A stretch of DNA of 64,000 nt from positions 62,001 to 126,000 of the forward strand of contig NZ_JALKEV010000003.1 of assembly GCF_023017105.1 (NCBI RefSeq). Reading direction: 5' to 3'. The position numbers were made by a program, and so were the translations under genes. This DNA is from Halalkalibacter sp. APA_J-10(15). Lineage in GTDB: Bacteria > Bacillota > Bacilli > Bacillales > Bacillaceae_D. The notes beneath the pieces are model-generated. The model was not told the origin of the DNA and did no database searches. It worked only from the letters and a program-made list of their open reading frames with translations. Positions 18,585 through 28,146 of this stretch are shown one piece after another; positions within the stretch are counted from its first letter, which is position 1; every line of letters starts with the position of its first letter.

Positions 18585-19562
18585 ATGATGTTAGAACGAA
18601 TATTATTGTTAACATTAGTCTTATCATTCTTAATCGCAGTCCTATTATCACCCATTTTCATCCCATTTCTTCGTAGATTAAAATTTGGCCAAAGCATACG
18701 CGAGGAAGGGCCTGAATCACACAAAAAAAAGAGCGGTACACCGACTATGGGTGGACTTGTCATCGTTATATCGATTATTTTAACGTCATTGTTTATTTCC
18801 ATTACGTACTTGTCTTTAAGTCAAGAAATACTGTTGTTACTACTTGTAACCGTGGGATTCGGACTAGTAGGTTTTTTAGATGATTTTATTAAAGTAGTAT
18901 TGAAGAGAAATCTAGGATTAACATCAAAACAAAAACTCGCAGGTCAACTGTTCATTGCAACCTTATTTTATATCGGATTACGACAAATGAACTTATCTAC
19001 GGAGATCACCATTCCGGCCACATCATTTTCGATTGACTTAGGATGGTTGTATTTACCGTTTATTATTATCATGTTAGTAGGTGCTTCTAATGCCGTTAAT
19101 TTAACGGATGGTTTAGATGGTTTATTAGCAGGTACGGGTGCGGTCGCATTTGGAGCTTTTGCTGTTCTTGCGTGGTATGCTGACTTGATTGATATTTCGA
19201 TTTTTAGTGCAGCGATTGTCGGGGCTGTACTCGGCTTTCTCGTCTATAATGCTCACCCTGCAAAAGTATTCATGGGGGACACAGGCTCACTAGCTCTTGG
19301 TGGTGCGATTGCAGCGATTGCGATTTTAACAAAAATGGAAATTTTATTAGTCATTATTGGTGGAGTGTTCGTCATTGAAACGTTATCTGTTATTATTCAA
19401 GTTATTTCTTTTAAAACTAGAGGGAAACGCATATTCAAAATGAGTCCACTACATCACCATTATGAGCTTTCTGGCTGGAGTGAATGGCGAGTCGTTGTGA
19501 CCTTTTGGTTTGTTGGAATGATCTTTGCTGTGCTTGGAATCTATTTAGAGGTGTGGTTGTAA
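18585..19562 (+). CDS. mraY: Phospho-MurNAc-pentapeptide transferase MraY
   Basis: 325-residue integral membrane enzyme with about ten helices. The family motifs are SGTPTMGG (about 45-52), GFLDDFIKV with the Asp pair, NLTDGLDGL and SPLHHHYE. It transfers phospho-MurNAc-pentapeptide to undecaprenyl phosphate, making lipid I. Two adjacent ATGs (18585 and 18588) are possible; spacing from GGGGG favours the first, B. subtilis length the second. Its TAA overlaps the murD ATG by one base. Confidence 0.96.
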   Translation: MMLERILLLTLVLSFLIAVLLSPIFIPFLRRLKFGQSIREEGPESHKKKSGTPTMGGLVIVISIILTSLFISITYLSLSQEILLLLLVTVGFGLVGFLDDFIKVVLKRNLGLTSKQKLAGQLFIATLFYIGLRQMNLSTEITIPATSFSIDLGWLYLPFIIIMLVGASNAVNLTDGLDGLLAGTGAVAFGAFAVLAWYADLIDISIFSAAIVGAVLGFLVYNAHPAKVFMGDTGSLALGGAIAAIAILTKMEILLVIIGGVFVIETLSVIIQVISFKTRGKRIFKMSPLHHHYELSGWSEWRVVVTFWFVGMIFAVLGIYLEVWL

Positions 19563-20923
19563 TGAGAGCGACTGAACAGTTTAGAGGAATGAATGTATTA
19601 GTATTAGGATTGGCCAAAAGTGGGGAAGCTGCGGCAAGGCTTTTACATAAACTCGGGGCATTTGTAACGATAAATGATTCCAAGCCATATGCTGATAATT
19701 CTCAAGCCCAACAATTAGAAGCACTTGGAATGAAGGTTATCTGTGGTCACCACCCAGTCGAATTGTTAAGCGATTCATTTCAACTCGTTGTCAAAAATCC
19801 TGGGATTCCTTATTCGAATGTGATGGTTCAAAAAGCAGAAGAGCTAAGGATACCTGTTATCACAGAGATTGAATTAACGTCAAGACTGAGTGAGGCAGAT
19901 ATCATTGCAATAACAGGTTCTAATGGTAAAACGACAACGACAACATTGATTTATGAAATGTTAAAAGGAAGCTCGAAAATTCCTACTATTGCAGGGAATA
20001 TAGGAACCGTATCATGTGAAGTTGTACAGCAGGTAACGACTGAACATTGTATCGTTTTAGAGACGTCTAGCTTTCAATTACTCGGTACAACTCAATTCAA
20101 ACCGAACATAAGTGTTGTATTAAATATCTTCGATGCCCACTTAGATTATCATGGGACGAAAGAAGAATATATACGAGCAAAGTCAAAGATATTTGAAAAT
20201 CAAAATAATCAGGACTGGCTCATTTATAACTATGATGATCAACATCTTGTTGAAGCAGTCCGCTATTCAAAAGCTAAAAAAATACCTTTCTCTACAAAAG
20301 AGGAGCTTAAAGACGGTGCTTACATAAAAGGTGGACAGGTTTATTTTAAACAAGAACAAATAATTGAACTGAATGATATCGTCCTTCCAGGAATTCATAA
20401 TCTAGAAAATATATTGGCTGCTGTTGCTGCGTCACTGACAATGGGGGCCACACAACGCCAAATACAAGATGTATTAAAAACATTTAGTGGGGTTGCTCAT
20501 CGCCTTCAATTTGTAGGTGAAGTCGACGAAAGGCGATTCTATAATGATTCCAAGGCAACAAATAATTTGGCAACGAAAAAAGCACTCGGAGCGTTTAAAG
20601 ATCCGATTGTCTTGTTAGCTGGCGGGCTTGATCGTGGCAATTCATTTGATGAGCTCATCCCAGCTCTTGACCAAGTTCATACTCTCATTGTTTTTGGTGA
20701 AACCAAGGACAAAATGAGAGATGTTGCCATAAAAGCTGGCATTAAAACAGTTGTCGAGGCACAATGGATGGAAGATGCTGTTTCCGTTGCTTTTGAGAAT
20801 TCTCATAGAGGAGACGTCATCCTACTGTCACCCGCCTGTGCAAGCTGGGATCAGTATCGTACGTTTGAAGAACGAGGGAACCGTTTTATTCAAGCAGTGG
20901 AGGCATTGTCGGTAGGAAGGTGA
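19562..20923 (+). CDS. murD: UDP-MurNAc-L-alanine:D-glutamate ligase MurD
   Basis: 453 residues from the ATG at 19562 (TAATG overlap with mraY, GAGGTGG upstream). The N-terminal Rossmann fold contains LVLGLAKSGEAAA, the ATP loop is GSNGKTTTT (about 119-127), and the C-terminal ligase domain contains NDSKATN. It adds D-Glu to UDP-MurNAc-Ala. It ends at a terminator and is followed by two genes on the opposite strand, instead of directly by spoVE as in B. subtilis. Confidence 0.96.
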   Translation: MRATEQFRGMNVLVLGLAKSGEAAARLLHKLGAFVTINDSKPYADNSQAQQLEALGMKVICGHHPVELLSDSFQLVVKNPGIPYSNVMVQKAEELRIPVITEIELTSRLSEADIIAITGSNGKTTTTTLIYEMLKGSSKIPTIAGNIGTVSCEVVQQVTTEHCIVLETSSFQLLGTTQFKPNISVVLNIFDAHLDYHGTKEEYIRAKSKIFENQNNQDWLIYNYDDQHLVEAVRYSKAKKIPFSTKEELKDGAYIKGGQVYFKQEQIIELNDIVLPGIHNLENILAAVAASLTMGATQRQIQDVLKTFSGVAHRLQFVGEVDERRFYNDSKATNNLATKKALGAFKDPIVLLAGGLDRGNSFDELIPALDQVHTLIVFGETKDKMRDVAIKAGIKTVVEAQWMEDAVSVAFENSHRGDVILLSPACASWDQYRTFEERGNRFIQAVEALSVGR

Positions 20924-20931
20924 CAAATATA

Positions 20932-20971
20932 AGGTATCTGAGAGGAAATTCCTTTTGGATATCTTTTTTCT
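20932..20971 (+). terminator. murD terminator
   Basis: AGGTATCTGAGAG pairs with CTTTTGGATATCT through several G-U pairs, followed by TTTTTTCTT. Confidence 0.75.
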
Positions 20972-21015
20972 TAACCTGCTCTTTATTTTAACAGTAATTT
21001 CCTTTTTGTTGACAT

Positions 21016-21044
21016 AAAAAAAGCGCTTCTTGTTAAAGAAACGC
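21016..21044 (-). terminator. Terminator of the 21069 lipoprotein gene
   Basis: On the minus strand, GCGTTTCTT pairs with AAGAAGCGC (9 bp, one G-U) around TAAC, followed by T7. Confidence 0.92.
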
Positions 21045-21068
21045 GTCCGCTATTTGAAGAAGACTACT

Positions 21069-21512
21069 TTATTCCGTTTTATTTACTAATTCAAAGGATT
21101 CTTCAAGATCATTCCATTTTACAGTTACAGATATGATTTCATTTTCTTTGATTGTAGCTCCAGTCCCTCCGCTACCACTTTTAAGTGTGATTTCATTTGG
21201 CGATTCATCAAACTCATGAGAGCCTCCTCCTCCTCCGGTTGTTGTTTCATAGGAATAATCAACTCTCTTTATTGATTGCATCTCCTCTAAAGAACCTTTA
21301 AATGTAAGTACGAAAGTATCGTTACTTTCATGTGAGTAGCTAGTTCTATTATCCTCTTCTTTCCAGAGTTCCGTTCCTTCATAGATGTATTCTGCATTCC
21401 AGTACTGCCCCTCTCCTGTAAATGAATACTTGTTCTTCATAACTTCTTCATTGGAACATGCAGAAAGCAACAACATCAAAAATATGAATCCAGCTGTAAA
21501 TAAACGTTTCAT
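21069..21512 (-). CDS. Small secreted lipoprotein, unknown function
   Basis: 147 residues from the ATG at 21512, preceded by GGGAGGGAG. The signal peptide MKRLFTAGFIFLMLLLSAC ends in a lipobox (LSAC), so Cys19 should be lipidated. The mature part begins SNEEVMKNKYSFTGEGQYWN and is rich in Thr, Ser and charged residues, with a GGGGG run followed by SHEFDE. It resembles short Bacillus lipoproteins that share a GEG.xW-type opening, but I cannot assign a named family. It lies inside the dcw cluster in opposite orientation and has its own terminator, so it was probably inserted there. Confidence 0.75.
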   Translation of the reverse strand: MKRLFTAGFIFLMLLLSACSNEEVMKNKYSFTGEGQYWNAEYIYEGTELWKEEDNRTSYSHESNDTFVLTFKGSLEEMQSIKRVDYSYETTTGGGGGSHEFDESPNEITLKSGSGGTGATIKENEIISVTVKWNDLEESFELVNKTE

Positions 21513-21559
21513 TATATATCTCCCTCCCAATTGTAATTTTAACACAACTTATACAATAA

Positions 21560-21700
21560 TTAGTTGTCTTACTATTTATTGAATATAATAACCCATCGTA
21601 CTCTTGTTCAGCAATCGCTTCCGTTCCTTCATCAATTAAACTGACCAATAGTGAACGATCGTATCTGCTTCTTTAAGATACGACTCCATCCCTTCAATAA
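21560..21700 (-). pseudogene. Possible gene remnant between the two lipoprotein genes
   Basis: On the minus strand one frame reads IEGMESYLKEADTIVHYWSV before a stop. A second frame then reads SLLVSLIDEGTEAIAEQEYD, close behind. Both look protein-like and would join with one frameshift near 21645. There is no start with a ribosome site. This may be a decayed gene or chance. Confidence 0.2.
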
Positions 21701-21703
21701 ATA

Positions 21704-22261
21704 TTAGTTTATAATTAAATCACCATTCTTTTTATACAAGTCAATTAGTTCATCAAGGTGCGTCTCAATTTCCTTATTTAATTTATCGATACTTTCTTGT
21801 TTCATGAAATCTATCCCTTTGGCAGATGCTGGACTAAAGAATTTTTCATTCATGTACTCTTGTATATATGGATCTCTTGAGTAGTATGTATCCCTCCAAA
21901 TTTCATAATATTCCTCTGGTTGAATATCAAACGCAACGGCTTGTTCTTCATAGAACTGTCTGTTATTTTCTTGTACGTGTTGAAGGATTTCTGATGGGTC
22001 AAGACCTGGATATAGACTATTTTTATTCCTTTCAATTTCCTCTCTCGACACATGGATTCCCATTTCCTTCGCTTCAATCACAATAATCTCTTCTTTTATG
22101 TATATTTCTATATGTTCATCATTTAGTGGGTATAAGGCTAATATATCTCTTCCTTTAATTTCTTCCCCTTTTAAGACAGCAATCACATCTTCATTTTCAT
22201 AACTTGTTCCAGAACAAGCTGTTAATAAAAGTAGGAAAATAAATAATATTCTAAATTTCAT
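21704..22261 (-). CDS. Lipoprotein with SurA/PrsA-like N-terminal segment
   Basis: 185 residues. The signal peptide MKFRILFIFLLLLTAC has a lipobox at Cys16. The mature chain VIAVLKGEEIKGRDILALYP resembles the start of SurA/PrsA-type chaperones (a short strand, then a helical bundle), continuing with KEMGIHVSREEIERNK-type helices. No parvulin prolyl-isomerase domain follows, so it would be a chaperone-domain-only lipoprotein; this assignment is by inspection. The ATG follows GGGAGG. An extended -10 promoter lies at 22281-22289. It is convergent with murD and divergent from spoVE. Confidence 0.75.
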   Translation of the reverse strand: MKFRILFIFLLLLTACSGTSYENEDVIAVLKGEEIKGRDILALYPLNDEHIEIYIKEEIIVIEAKEMGIHVSREEIERNKNSLYPGLDPSEILQHVQENNRQFYEEQAVAFDIQPEEYYEIWRDTYYSRDPYIQEYMNEKFFSPASAKGIDFMKQESIDKLNKEIETHLDELIDLYKKNGDLIIN

Positions 22262-22280
22262 AATTTCCTCCCAATATCAT

Positions 22281-22289
22281 AGTATACCA
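22281..22289 (-). promoter_or_regulatory. Extended -10 promoter of the 21704 lipoprotein gene
   Basis: The minus strand reads TGGTATACT, an extended -10, about 20 bp before the start codon. The -35 region is poor. Confidence 0.5.
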
Positions 22290-22320
22290 ATCTTGTACTA
22301 AAATGCTCCGTTCGTTTAAG

Positions 22321-22404
22321 TATAATCTTTCACAAATTTGATTGCATTATATATAAATATGTGTGTACCTTCCTCAACAATACTGCTAGGTTGTTGAGTT
22401 TTTA
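22321..22404 (+). other. Orphan -10 box plus terminator: candidate short transcript
   Basis: In the 339-bp gap before spoVE a perfect TATAAT (22321-22326) is followed about 50 bp later by a hairpin, CTCAACAA/TTGTTGAG (22373-22398), with a T run. No plus-strand gene ends here. It could encode an RNA of about 70 nt or be the relic of a deleted gene. A second hairpin, ACATGTC/GACATGT with T5, lies at 22512-22536. The -35 is not convincing, and no spoVE promoter could be fixed in this gap. Confidence 0.3.
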
Positions 22405-22600
22405 ACAGTCTATTATGTTTTAAACAGCACCTTATTAGGGGAAGCGTTTGTTTTATCGTTCAGGCTGACTTTAGAACGATCATCGAATAGTCAAATGTTC
22501 GTTCTTCATTCACATGTCAATTGGACATGTTTTTCTCATCTGTGCATAGGTTATAGTACAGGGATTACGATGTACTTTAATGAAATGTTGAGGTGTTTAT

Positions 22601-23698
22601 ATGGATAAGGGGAGAAGGGCACCGGATTATTTATTAATGCTCACGACATTTTCTTTATTAGCGATAGGTCTTTTAATGGTTTATAGCGCGAGTGAAGCGT
22701 GGGCAAGCTACCGGTTTGATGATTCGCTTTTCTTTTTGAAGCGTCAAATGTTTTTCGCTGGATTAGGGATTGTTGCGATGTTATTTATGATGAGAATTGA
22801 CTATTGGACGTGGCGAACCTGGTCTAAAGTTTTACTAGTCATTTGTTTTATCCTACTAGTTATCGTTTTAATACCAGGAGTCGGCTTAGTTCGTGGTGGT
22901 GCACGTAGTTGGTTAGGGGTGGGTGCCTTTTCAATCCAGCCTTCAGAATTTATGAAAATGGCCATGATTGCTTTTTTAGCTAGCTATTTATCAAGGAACC
23001 AAAAGAAGATTATCTCTTTTAAAAAAGGTCTTTTACCTTCACTTTCACTTGTTATGTTAGCGTTCGGCATGATTATGCTTCAACCGGATTTAGGGACAGG
23101 AGCTGTTATGGTTGGAACATGTGTTGTGATGATATTCATTGCTGGAGCGAGAATTAGCCATTTCATGTGGCTTGGGATGGTAGGGGTTGCTGGTTTTGTA
23201 GCTCTAATTGCATCAGCACCATATCGTATAGAGCGTATAACATCATTTCTTAATCCTTGGTCAGATCCGTTAGGAAGTGGTTTTCAGATTATACAATCAC
23301 TTTATGCGGTTGGTCCTGGTGGATTATTGGGGCAAGGGCTAGGGGAGAGTAGACAGAAATACTTTTATTTACCCGAGCCACAAACAGACTTTATTTTCGC
23401 TATTTTGGCTGAAGAGCTTGGCTTTATTGGTGGAACAATTGTTATTTGTTTATTTGGAATCCTTTTGTGGAGAGGTATTAAGGTTGCGTTAGCGGCACCT
23501 GATTTATTTGGTAGCTTTCTAGCAGTTGGAATTATTTCAATGGTTGCAATACAAGTCATGATAAATATTGGCGTTGTTACTGGACTAATGCCAGTAACAG
23601 GGATTACTCTTCCGTTGTTGAGCTATGGTGGTTCCTCTCTTACGCTAATGCTATTATCGATCGGTGTCCTACTAAATATTAGTCGTCATTCGCGATAA
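22601..23698 (+). CDS. spoVE: Spore cortex SEDS glycosyltransferase SpoVE
   Basis: 365-residue SEDS protein with ten predicted membrane helices. Family motifs are GLLMVYSAS, IQPSEFMK, QPDLGTG, the catalytic-loop region NPWSDPLGSGFQIIQSLYA and PVTGITLPLLSYGGSS. It polymerises lipid II and works with SpoVD in cortex synthesis. Similarity to B. subtilis SpoVE is high, and its position between murD and murG is the spoVE position. The ATG follows TGAGGTG. Confidence 0.93.
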   Translation: MDKGRRAPDYLLMLTTFSLLAIGLLMVYSASEAWASYRFDDSLFFLKRQMFFAGLGIVAMLFMMRIDYWTWRTWSKVLLVICFILLVIVLIPGVGLVRGGARSWLGVGAFSIQPSEFMKMAMIAFLASYLSRNQKKIISFKKGLLPSLSLVMLAFGMIMLQPDLGTGAVMVGTCVVMIFIAGARISHFMWLGMVGVAGFVALIASAPYRIERITSFLNPWSDPLGSGFQIIQSLYAVGPGGLLGQGLGESRQKYFYLPEPQTDFIFAILAEELGFIGGTIVICLFGILLWRGIKVALAAPDLFGSFLAVGIISMVAIQVMINIGVVTGLMPVTGITLPLLSYGGSSLTLMLLSIGVLLNISRHSR

Positions 23699-23834
23699 AG
23701 ATCACTTATTTTGATTGAAATGAAATTGTAATGATCGTTAATATGTATTTAATGAAGATGTTGTATTTTATTATGTATATTCGGTGTTCAGTTCATGATA
23801 AAATGAAGATAAATGGATAATTTGGAGGAAGATC

Positions 23835-24935
23835 ATGAGAGTAGTTGTTAGTGGTGGAGGAACGGGCGGACATATTTATCCGGCGTTAGCGCTCATTAAA
23901 GAAATGAAACGAATAAATAGCGATGTGGAGATTCTGTATGTTGGGACTGAAAAAGGGCTTGAATCTGAGATCGTCACACGTGAGCAGATCCCATTTAAAT
24001 CGATTCCGATTACTGGATTTAAGCGCTCGATTTCTTTAGAAAATATAAAAACTGTGTATAGGTTTCTTTCTGGAACTCGGAAGATGAAATCTTTACTTCG
24101 AGAATTTAAACCAGATGTTGTGATAGGTACAGGAGGCTATGTTTGTGGACCGGTTGTCTACGCTGCAGCAAAACTAAAAATCCCGACAGTTGTTCATGAA
24201 CAGAATAGTGTACCAGGCCTGACGAATAAATTTTTGAGTAAGTATGTCGATAAAGTTGCCATTTGCTTTGAGGAAGCAAAGCACTTCTTTCCAAGTCAAA
24301 AGGTCGTTTTGACTGGTAATCCAAGAGCATCTGAAGTGATGAATGTTGATGCTTCAGCAGGTAGACGCTCATTATCCTTGAATGAGCATCAAAAAACGGT
24401 ACTTATCGTTGGAGGAAGTCGAGGGGCTAGACCAATTAATGAAGCGTTTTTGACGATCATTGGGAAATTGAAACATAAATCATATCAAATCGTATATGTT
24501 ACAGGGACTGTACATTATGATCGAATTATGGAGCAAATGAAAAAGCATGATCATCCTCAAAATGTAACAATCAAGCCATTTATTCATAATATGCCAGATG
24601 TATTAGGGGCGGTGGATTTAATTGTCGCTCGTGCTGGAGCTACAACATTAGCTGAAATTACTGCCCTTGGACTCCCAAGTATTCTAATTCCAAGTCCATA
24701 TGTGACCAATAATCATCAGGAGAAAAATGCACAATCACTAGCAAATAATAATGCTGCAATAGTGTTGAAGGAGACAGAAATGTCAGGCGACCTCTTGTTA
24801 GAAGAGATCGATCACATTCTAACAAGTGAAGATAAATGGATGCAAATGTCCACTTCATCAAAGGAGTTAGGACTCCCTAATGCAGCTAGACATTTATATG
24901 AGGTGTTAGACGAATTAACGAAAAATGGATCGTAA
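23835..24935 (+). CDS. murG: Lipid II-forming GlcNAc transferase MurG
   Basis: 366 residues of the GT28 family. The N-terminal [13 protein letters not shown] (about 8-20) and the C-terminal [15 protein letters not shown] donor-binding motif are complete. It transfers GlcNAc from UDP-GlcNAc to lipid I on the inner membrane face. The ATG is preceded by TTGGAGGAAG. It lies 136 bp after spoVE and 14 bp before murB. The spoVE-murG gap shows no clear promoter. Confidence 0.96.
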   Translation: MRVVVSGGGTGGHIYPALALIKEMKRINSDVEILYVGTEKGLESEIVTREQIPFKSIPITGFKRSISLENIKTVYRFLSGTRKMKSLLREFKPDVVIGTGGYVCGPVVYAAAKLKIPTVVHEQNSVPGLTNKFLSKYVDKVAICFEEAKHFFPSQKVVLTGNPRASEVMNVDASAGRRSLSLNEHQKTVLIVGGSRGARPINEAFLTIIGKLKHKSYQIVYVTGTVHYDRIMEQMKKHDHPQNVTIKPFIHNMPDVLGAVDLIVARAGATTLAEITALGLPSILIPSPYVTNNHQEKNAQSLANNNAAIVLKETEMSGDLLLEEIDHILTSEDKWMQMSTSSKELGLPNAARHLYEVLDELTKNGS

Positions 24936-24949
24936 AGGTGGAAGATAGT

Positions 24950-25855
24950 ATGGATTGGATTGAGGAACTTAAACAAGCGAATATTGGAAAGGTAAAGGTT
25001 CAAGAGCCACTTGCTAATCATACTACGTGGAAAATAGGTGGTCCCGCTGACGTGCTTGTTATTCCTGACAGTATGAAGAATTTAGAAAGAGCGATGTCTA
25101 TCATTACAAAAAATGAAATTCCTTGGCTAGTCATCGGTAGAGGCTCTAATTTACTTGTTGGCGATGGTGGTATTGAAGGAGTTGTCATTAAGTTGGATCG
25201 TGGAATGGACGACATGAAAGTTGAAGGTGAAACGGTAACGGTTGGTGGTGGATACTCAACCATTAAATTAGCAACTCTTCTTAGTCGACAAGGGTTGTCT
25301 GGTTTAGAGTTTGCTGGTGGTATTCCTGGTTCAGTAGGTGGAGCTGTCTTTATGAATGCCGGTGCTCATGGAACGGAGATAGCTGATATCCTGTTGGAAG
25401 CAACGATTTTGAAGGAGGATGGATCACTTGAAGTGTGGACGAAAGACGAAATGAATTTCGATTATCGTACGTCTAGGCTCCAAAAGGAAAAAGGAATTTG
25501 CGTTGAAGCAGTGCTTCAATTAAAGAAAGGTGACCGCTCGATCATTGTGAAGGAAATGCAAGCGAATAAAGATTATCGTCGAGATTCCCAACCATGGAAA
25601 CATCCGACGTGTGGAAGTGTTTTTCGTAATCCGCTTCCGTTCTATGCTGGTCAGTTAATTGAAGAAGCTGGTTTAAAAGGTTATCAAATTGGTGGTGCGC
25701 AAATTTCGCTTATGCACGCTAATTTTATTGAGAATGTCAATCAAGCAAGAGCAACGGATGTTATTGATTTAATTAATCATGCGAAGAAAGTGATTCAAGA
25801 AACAAAACAAATAGAACTTAAGACGGAAGTAGAAATGATTGGAAAACATTCTTAA
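24950..25855 (+). CDS. murB: UDP-N-acetylenolpyruvoylglucosamine reductase MurB
   Basis: 301 residues from the ATG at 24950, nine bases after AGGTGG; a GTG at 24938 is the longer alternative. FAD-binding motifs are NHTTWKIGGPAD (about 22-33) and IGRGSNLLV, and GIPGSVGGAVFMNAGAHG and CGSVFRNP are the type II MurB signatures with the catalytic Ser. It reduces the enolpyruvyl ether to UDP-MurNAc with NADPH. Confidence 0.96.
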   Translation: MDWIEELKQANIGKVKVQEPLANHTTWKIGGPADVLVIPDSMKNLERAMSIITKNEIPWLVIGRGSNLLVGDGGIEGVVIKLDRGMDDMKVEGETVTVGGGYSTIKLATLLSRQGLSGLEFAGGIPGSVGGAVFMNAGAHGTEIADILLEATILKEDGSLEVWTKDEMNFDYRTSRLQKEKGICVEAVLQLKKGDRSIIVKEMQANKDYRRDSQPWKHPTCGSVFRNPLPFYAGQLIEEAGLKGYQIGGAQISLMHANFIENVNQARATDVIDLINHAKKVIQETKQIELKTEVEMIGKHS

Positions 25856-25889
25856 TACTAATAGACTAACGATATTAGCTGTATTTTTA

Positions 25890-25898
25890 TGCTATAAT
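25890..25898 (+). promoter_or_regulatory. Extended -10 promoter of divIB
   Basis: TGCTATAAT is a perfect extended -10 about 54 bp upstream of the divIB start. The -35 is poor, as usual for extended -10 promoters. Confidence 0.65.
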
Positions 25899-25951
25899 AA
25901 AAAAGATACGGAATGGACAATTTCGTTCAGGGATTAGTAGGAGTGTTGATA

Positions 25952-26731
25952 ATGAGTGATGAGAAAGTCGTGACAATAAACGAAAAAATTCCGACATTGA
26001 GAGAACAACGAAAACAGCGTGCGAATCGGCGCTTGCTGTTTTTTTTATCATTCTTTTTTATGTTGCTTCTACTAATTGTTTACTTTCAATCACCAGCAAG
26101 TCATGTTAGAGAGGTGACTGTAGATGGCAACATTCATCTTACTCATGAAGAAGTACTGCATCAAAGTACGCTTCAAATTGGGACAAGCATTTGGAACGTA
26201 GATGAAGACGATATTGTTAATAGGTTAAATGAACATATTGAGATATCTTCTGCTTATGTTGAACGTCGTTGGCCCACTACAGTCGAAATTACAATCTCTG
26301 AGCATGAACGGGTTGGCTATTTAGTTCACGATGATCGATATTATCCGATTTTAGATAATGGGATGAATTTATCTGAATTGAATAGGTCACATATACCAGC
26401 TGATGCCCCCATATTAGTAGGGTTTACTGAAGGGGCTGATTTATCAGAATTGTCAGCTGAACTTAGACAGCTACCGAATGCTTTACTGGAGCGTATCTCA
26501 GAAATCATTTATTCGCCAACGGAACAGGATGCACAAGCTCTCATCATGTATATGACAGATGGGATAGAGGTACATACAACGATCAATGATTTTCATGAAA
26601 AGGTGATTCCATATTTAGCGATTATTAATGATCTAGATACGAGTAAAAGAGGAATTTTGCACTTACAAATGAGCCCTTATTTTGAAGAGTGGGTGTCAGA
26701 GGAGGATGAAGAAGATGAAAGTGAGACGTAA
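25952..26731 (+). CDS. divIB: Cell division protein DivIB (FtsQ family)
   Basis: 259 residues from the ATG at 25952, after AGGAGTG. A short basic cytoplasmic tail is followed by a transmembrane helix (about 27-47), a POTRA domain (about 51-120, opening VREVTVDGNIHLTHEEVL) and the beta domain. The C-terminal tail is very acidic. DivIB complexes with FtsL and DivIC at the septum. Its end overlaps the start of ylxW. Confidence 0.93.
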   Translation: MSDEKVVTINEKIPTLREQRKQRANRRLLFFLSFFFMLLLLIVYFQSPASHVREVTVDGNIHLTHEEVLHQSTLQIGTSIWNVDEDDIVNRLNEHIEISSAYVERRWPTTVEITISEHERVGYLVHDDRYYPILDNGMNLSELNRSHIPADAPILVGFTEGADLSELSAELRQLPNALLERISEIIYSPTEQDAQALIMYMTDGIEVHTTINDFHEKVIPYLAIINDLDTSKRGILHLQMSPYFEEWVSEEDEEDESET

Positions 26732-27428
26732 GCATCTCATCCTATCCTTTGTGTTAATTGTTACAGGCTTTATTTTAGCGTTGAATTATGAGATGACTAA
26801 TGAAAATGTCAGCTTAAATCCAGGGTATGATCGTCAGTGGGAGCGTGAAGATGAACTACGAAATCAATTGATTCTTGAACAGTCGACTAACCAAAAACTA
26901 CAAGAGGATATGCGTTTTTATCAAACGCAGCTACGTGAACTAGAAGAACACGTCAAGACACTTGATGAAGAAGAAGAAGTTCGCGCAAAAAATTTATTGG
27001 AGGATCTAGACCGACTACGAAAAGTAGTAGGTGATGTAAAAGTAGAAGGTCCTGGTATCGAAGTTTCATTAGAGGATTCAGATTATGTCCCTGATGGCGA
27101 GGATCCAAATAATTACATTGTCCACGAATTTCATATTCAGCGTGTTGTCCATGAGTTATTTGTCGCTGGAGCTGAGGCTATTGCTATTAATGGGTACCGT
27201 TTAACAAGGCAATCTTACATTCAATGTACAGGACCTGTTATTCGAGTAGATGGTCATGTATCTTCTGCCCCTTTTGTTGTGACAGCCATAGGTGATTCTG
27301 ATATTTTGGAATCAGCTTTGACGTTACCTGGTGGTGTGCACAGCCAATTAGTTAGTGACGAGATAACCGTTCGGATTCAAAAGAAAAATACAATTGAACT
27401 TGATCCTCATTTTACGGAGAGTGGGTGA
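26715..27428 (+). CDS. ylxW: DUF881 membrane protein YlxW
   Basis: 237 residues from the ATG at 26715, nine bases after AGAGGAGG and inside the end of divIB. An N-terminal transmembrane helix is followed by a coiled coil (about 35-85), then the DUF881 domain with VEGPGIEVSLEDS, VHELFVAGAEAIAINGYRLT and a SxIxCTGPVIRV stretch. It matches YlxW in position and family; no firm function is known. It is a tandem paralogue of ylxX. Confidence 0.9.
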   Translation: MKVRRKHLILSFVLIVTGFILALNYEMTNENVSLNPGYDRQWEREDELRNQLILEQSTNQKLQEDMRFYQTQLRELEEHVKTLDEEEEVRAKNLLEDLDRLRKVVGDVKVEGPGIEVSLEDSDYVPDGEDPNNYIVHEFHIQRVVHELFVAGAEAIAINGYRLTRQSYIQCTGPVIRVDGHVSSAPFVVTAIGDSDILESALTLPGGVHSQLVSDEITVRIQKKNTIELDPHFTESG

Positions 27429-27432
27429 TCAA

Positions 27433-28140
27433 TTGAAAGAAAAATGGGTATTTGCATTTATTACTCTCGTCATTGGATTTATGATTGCCATTCAATTTCA
27501 GACGACTAAAGAGCCAGTCATTAGAGACACAAGGGATATTAGAGAATTAAGAGCAGAAGTATTATCAGAACAAGAGAAAAGGCAAGAATTAACACAGGAA
27601 ATGGAGCAAATTCAATCTTTAATTGAGCAATATGAACAGTCTGTCGATAATTTAGGTGGGGAAGTTACGACGGTAATTGAAAATCAAATTGAGGAAATGA
27701 GAGCGGAAGCGGGTTTAACCGAACAAGAGGGCTCTGGTGTTGTTATCACCATTACTTCTTTATATAATGACCAATATTTTGGACAAGATCGCTTCATTCC
27801 TTCTCCTGATGTATTCCGTTTTTTGATAAATGAATTAAATATTTATGGTGCTGATGAAATTGCTGTAGGAAATGAACGGATTATAACTACTTCTGCATTT
27901 CGAGATGTGAACCAAATGACCTATTTGAACAATCGACGATTGCCCCCTCTTCCTATAGAAGTAAAGGTGCTTTCAAACGACCCCGAACGTTTACATAATC
28001 ATATGCTCGTTTCGGCTTCAGTTGATTTTTTTGAAATTGAAGGATATGAATTATCAATAGAAATGGTCGAAGAAATACAAATTCCTGCGTTTGACCAGAC
28101 ACCTCGGGTGCGTTTTATGGAAGAAGTGAAGGAGGAGTAG
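27433..28140 (+). CDS. ylxX: DUF881 membrane protein YlxX
   Basis: 235 residues from the TTG at 27433, preceded by GGGTGATC. One transmembrane helix (about 5-22), a coiled coil (about 37-85) and a DUF881 domain (GSGVVITIT, LNIYGADEIAVGNERI). It is a diverged duplicate of ylxW and sits four bases behind it, so the pair is coupled. The extracellular DUF881 domain next to division genes suggests an envelope role, but this is inference. Confidence 0.88.
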   Translation: MKEKWVFAFITLVIGFMIAIQFQTTKEPVIRDTRDIRELRAEVLSEQEKRQELTQEMEQIQSLIEQYEQSVDNLGGEVTTVIENQIEEMRAEAGLTEQEGSGVVITITSLYNDQYFGQDRFIPSPDVFRFLINELNIYGADEIAVGNERIITTSAFRDVNQMTYLNNRRLPPLPIEVKVLSNDPERLHNHMLVSASVDFFEIEGYELSIEMVEEIQIPAFDQTPRVRFMEEVKEE

Positions 28141-28146
28141 TTGGAA

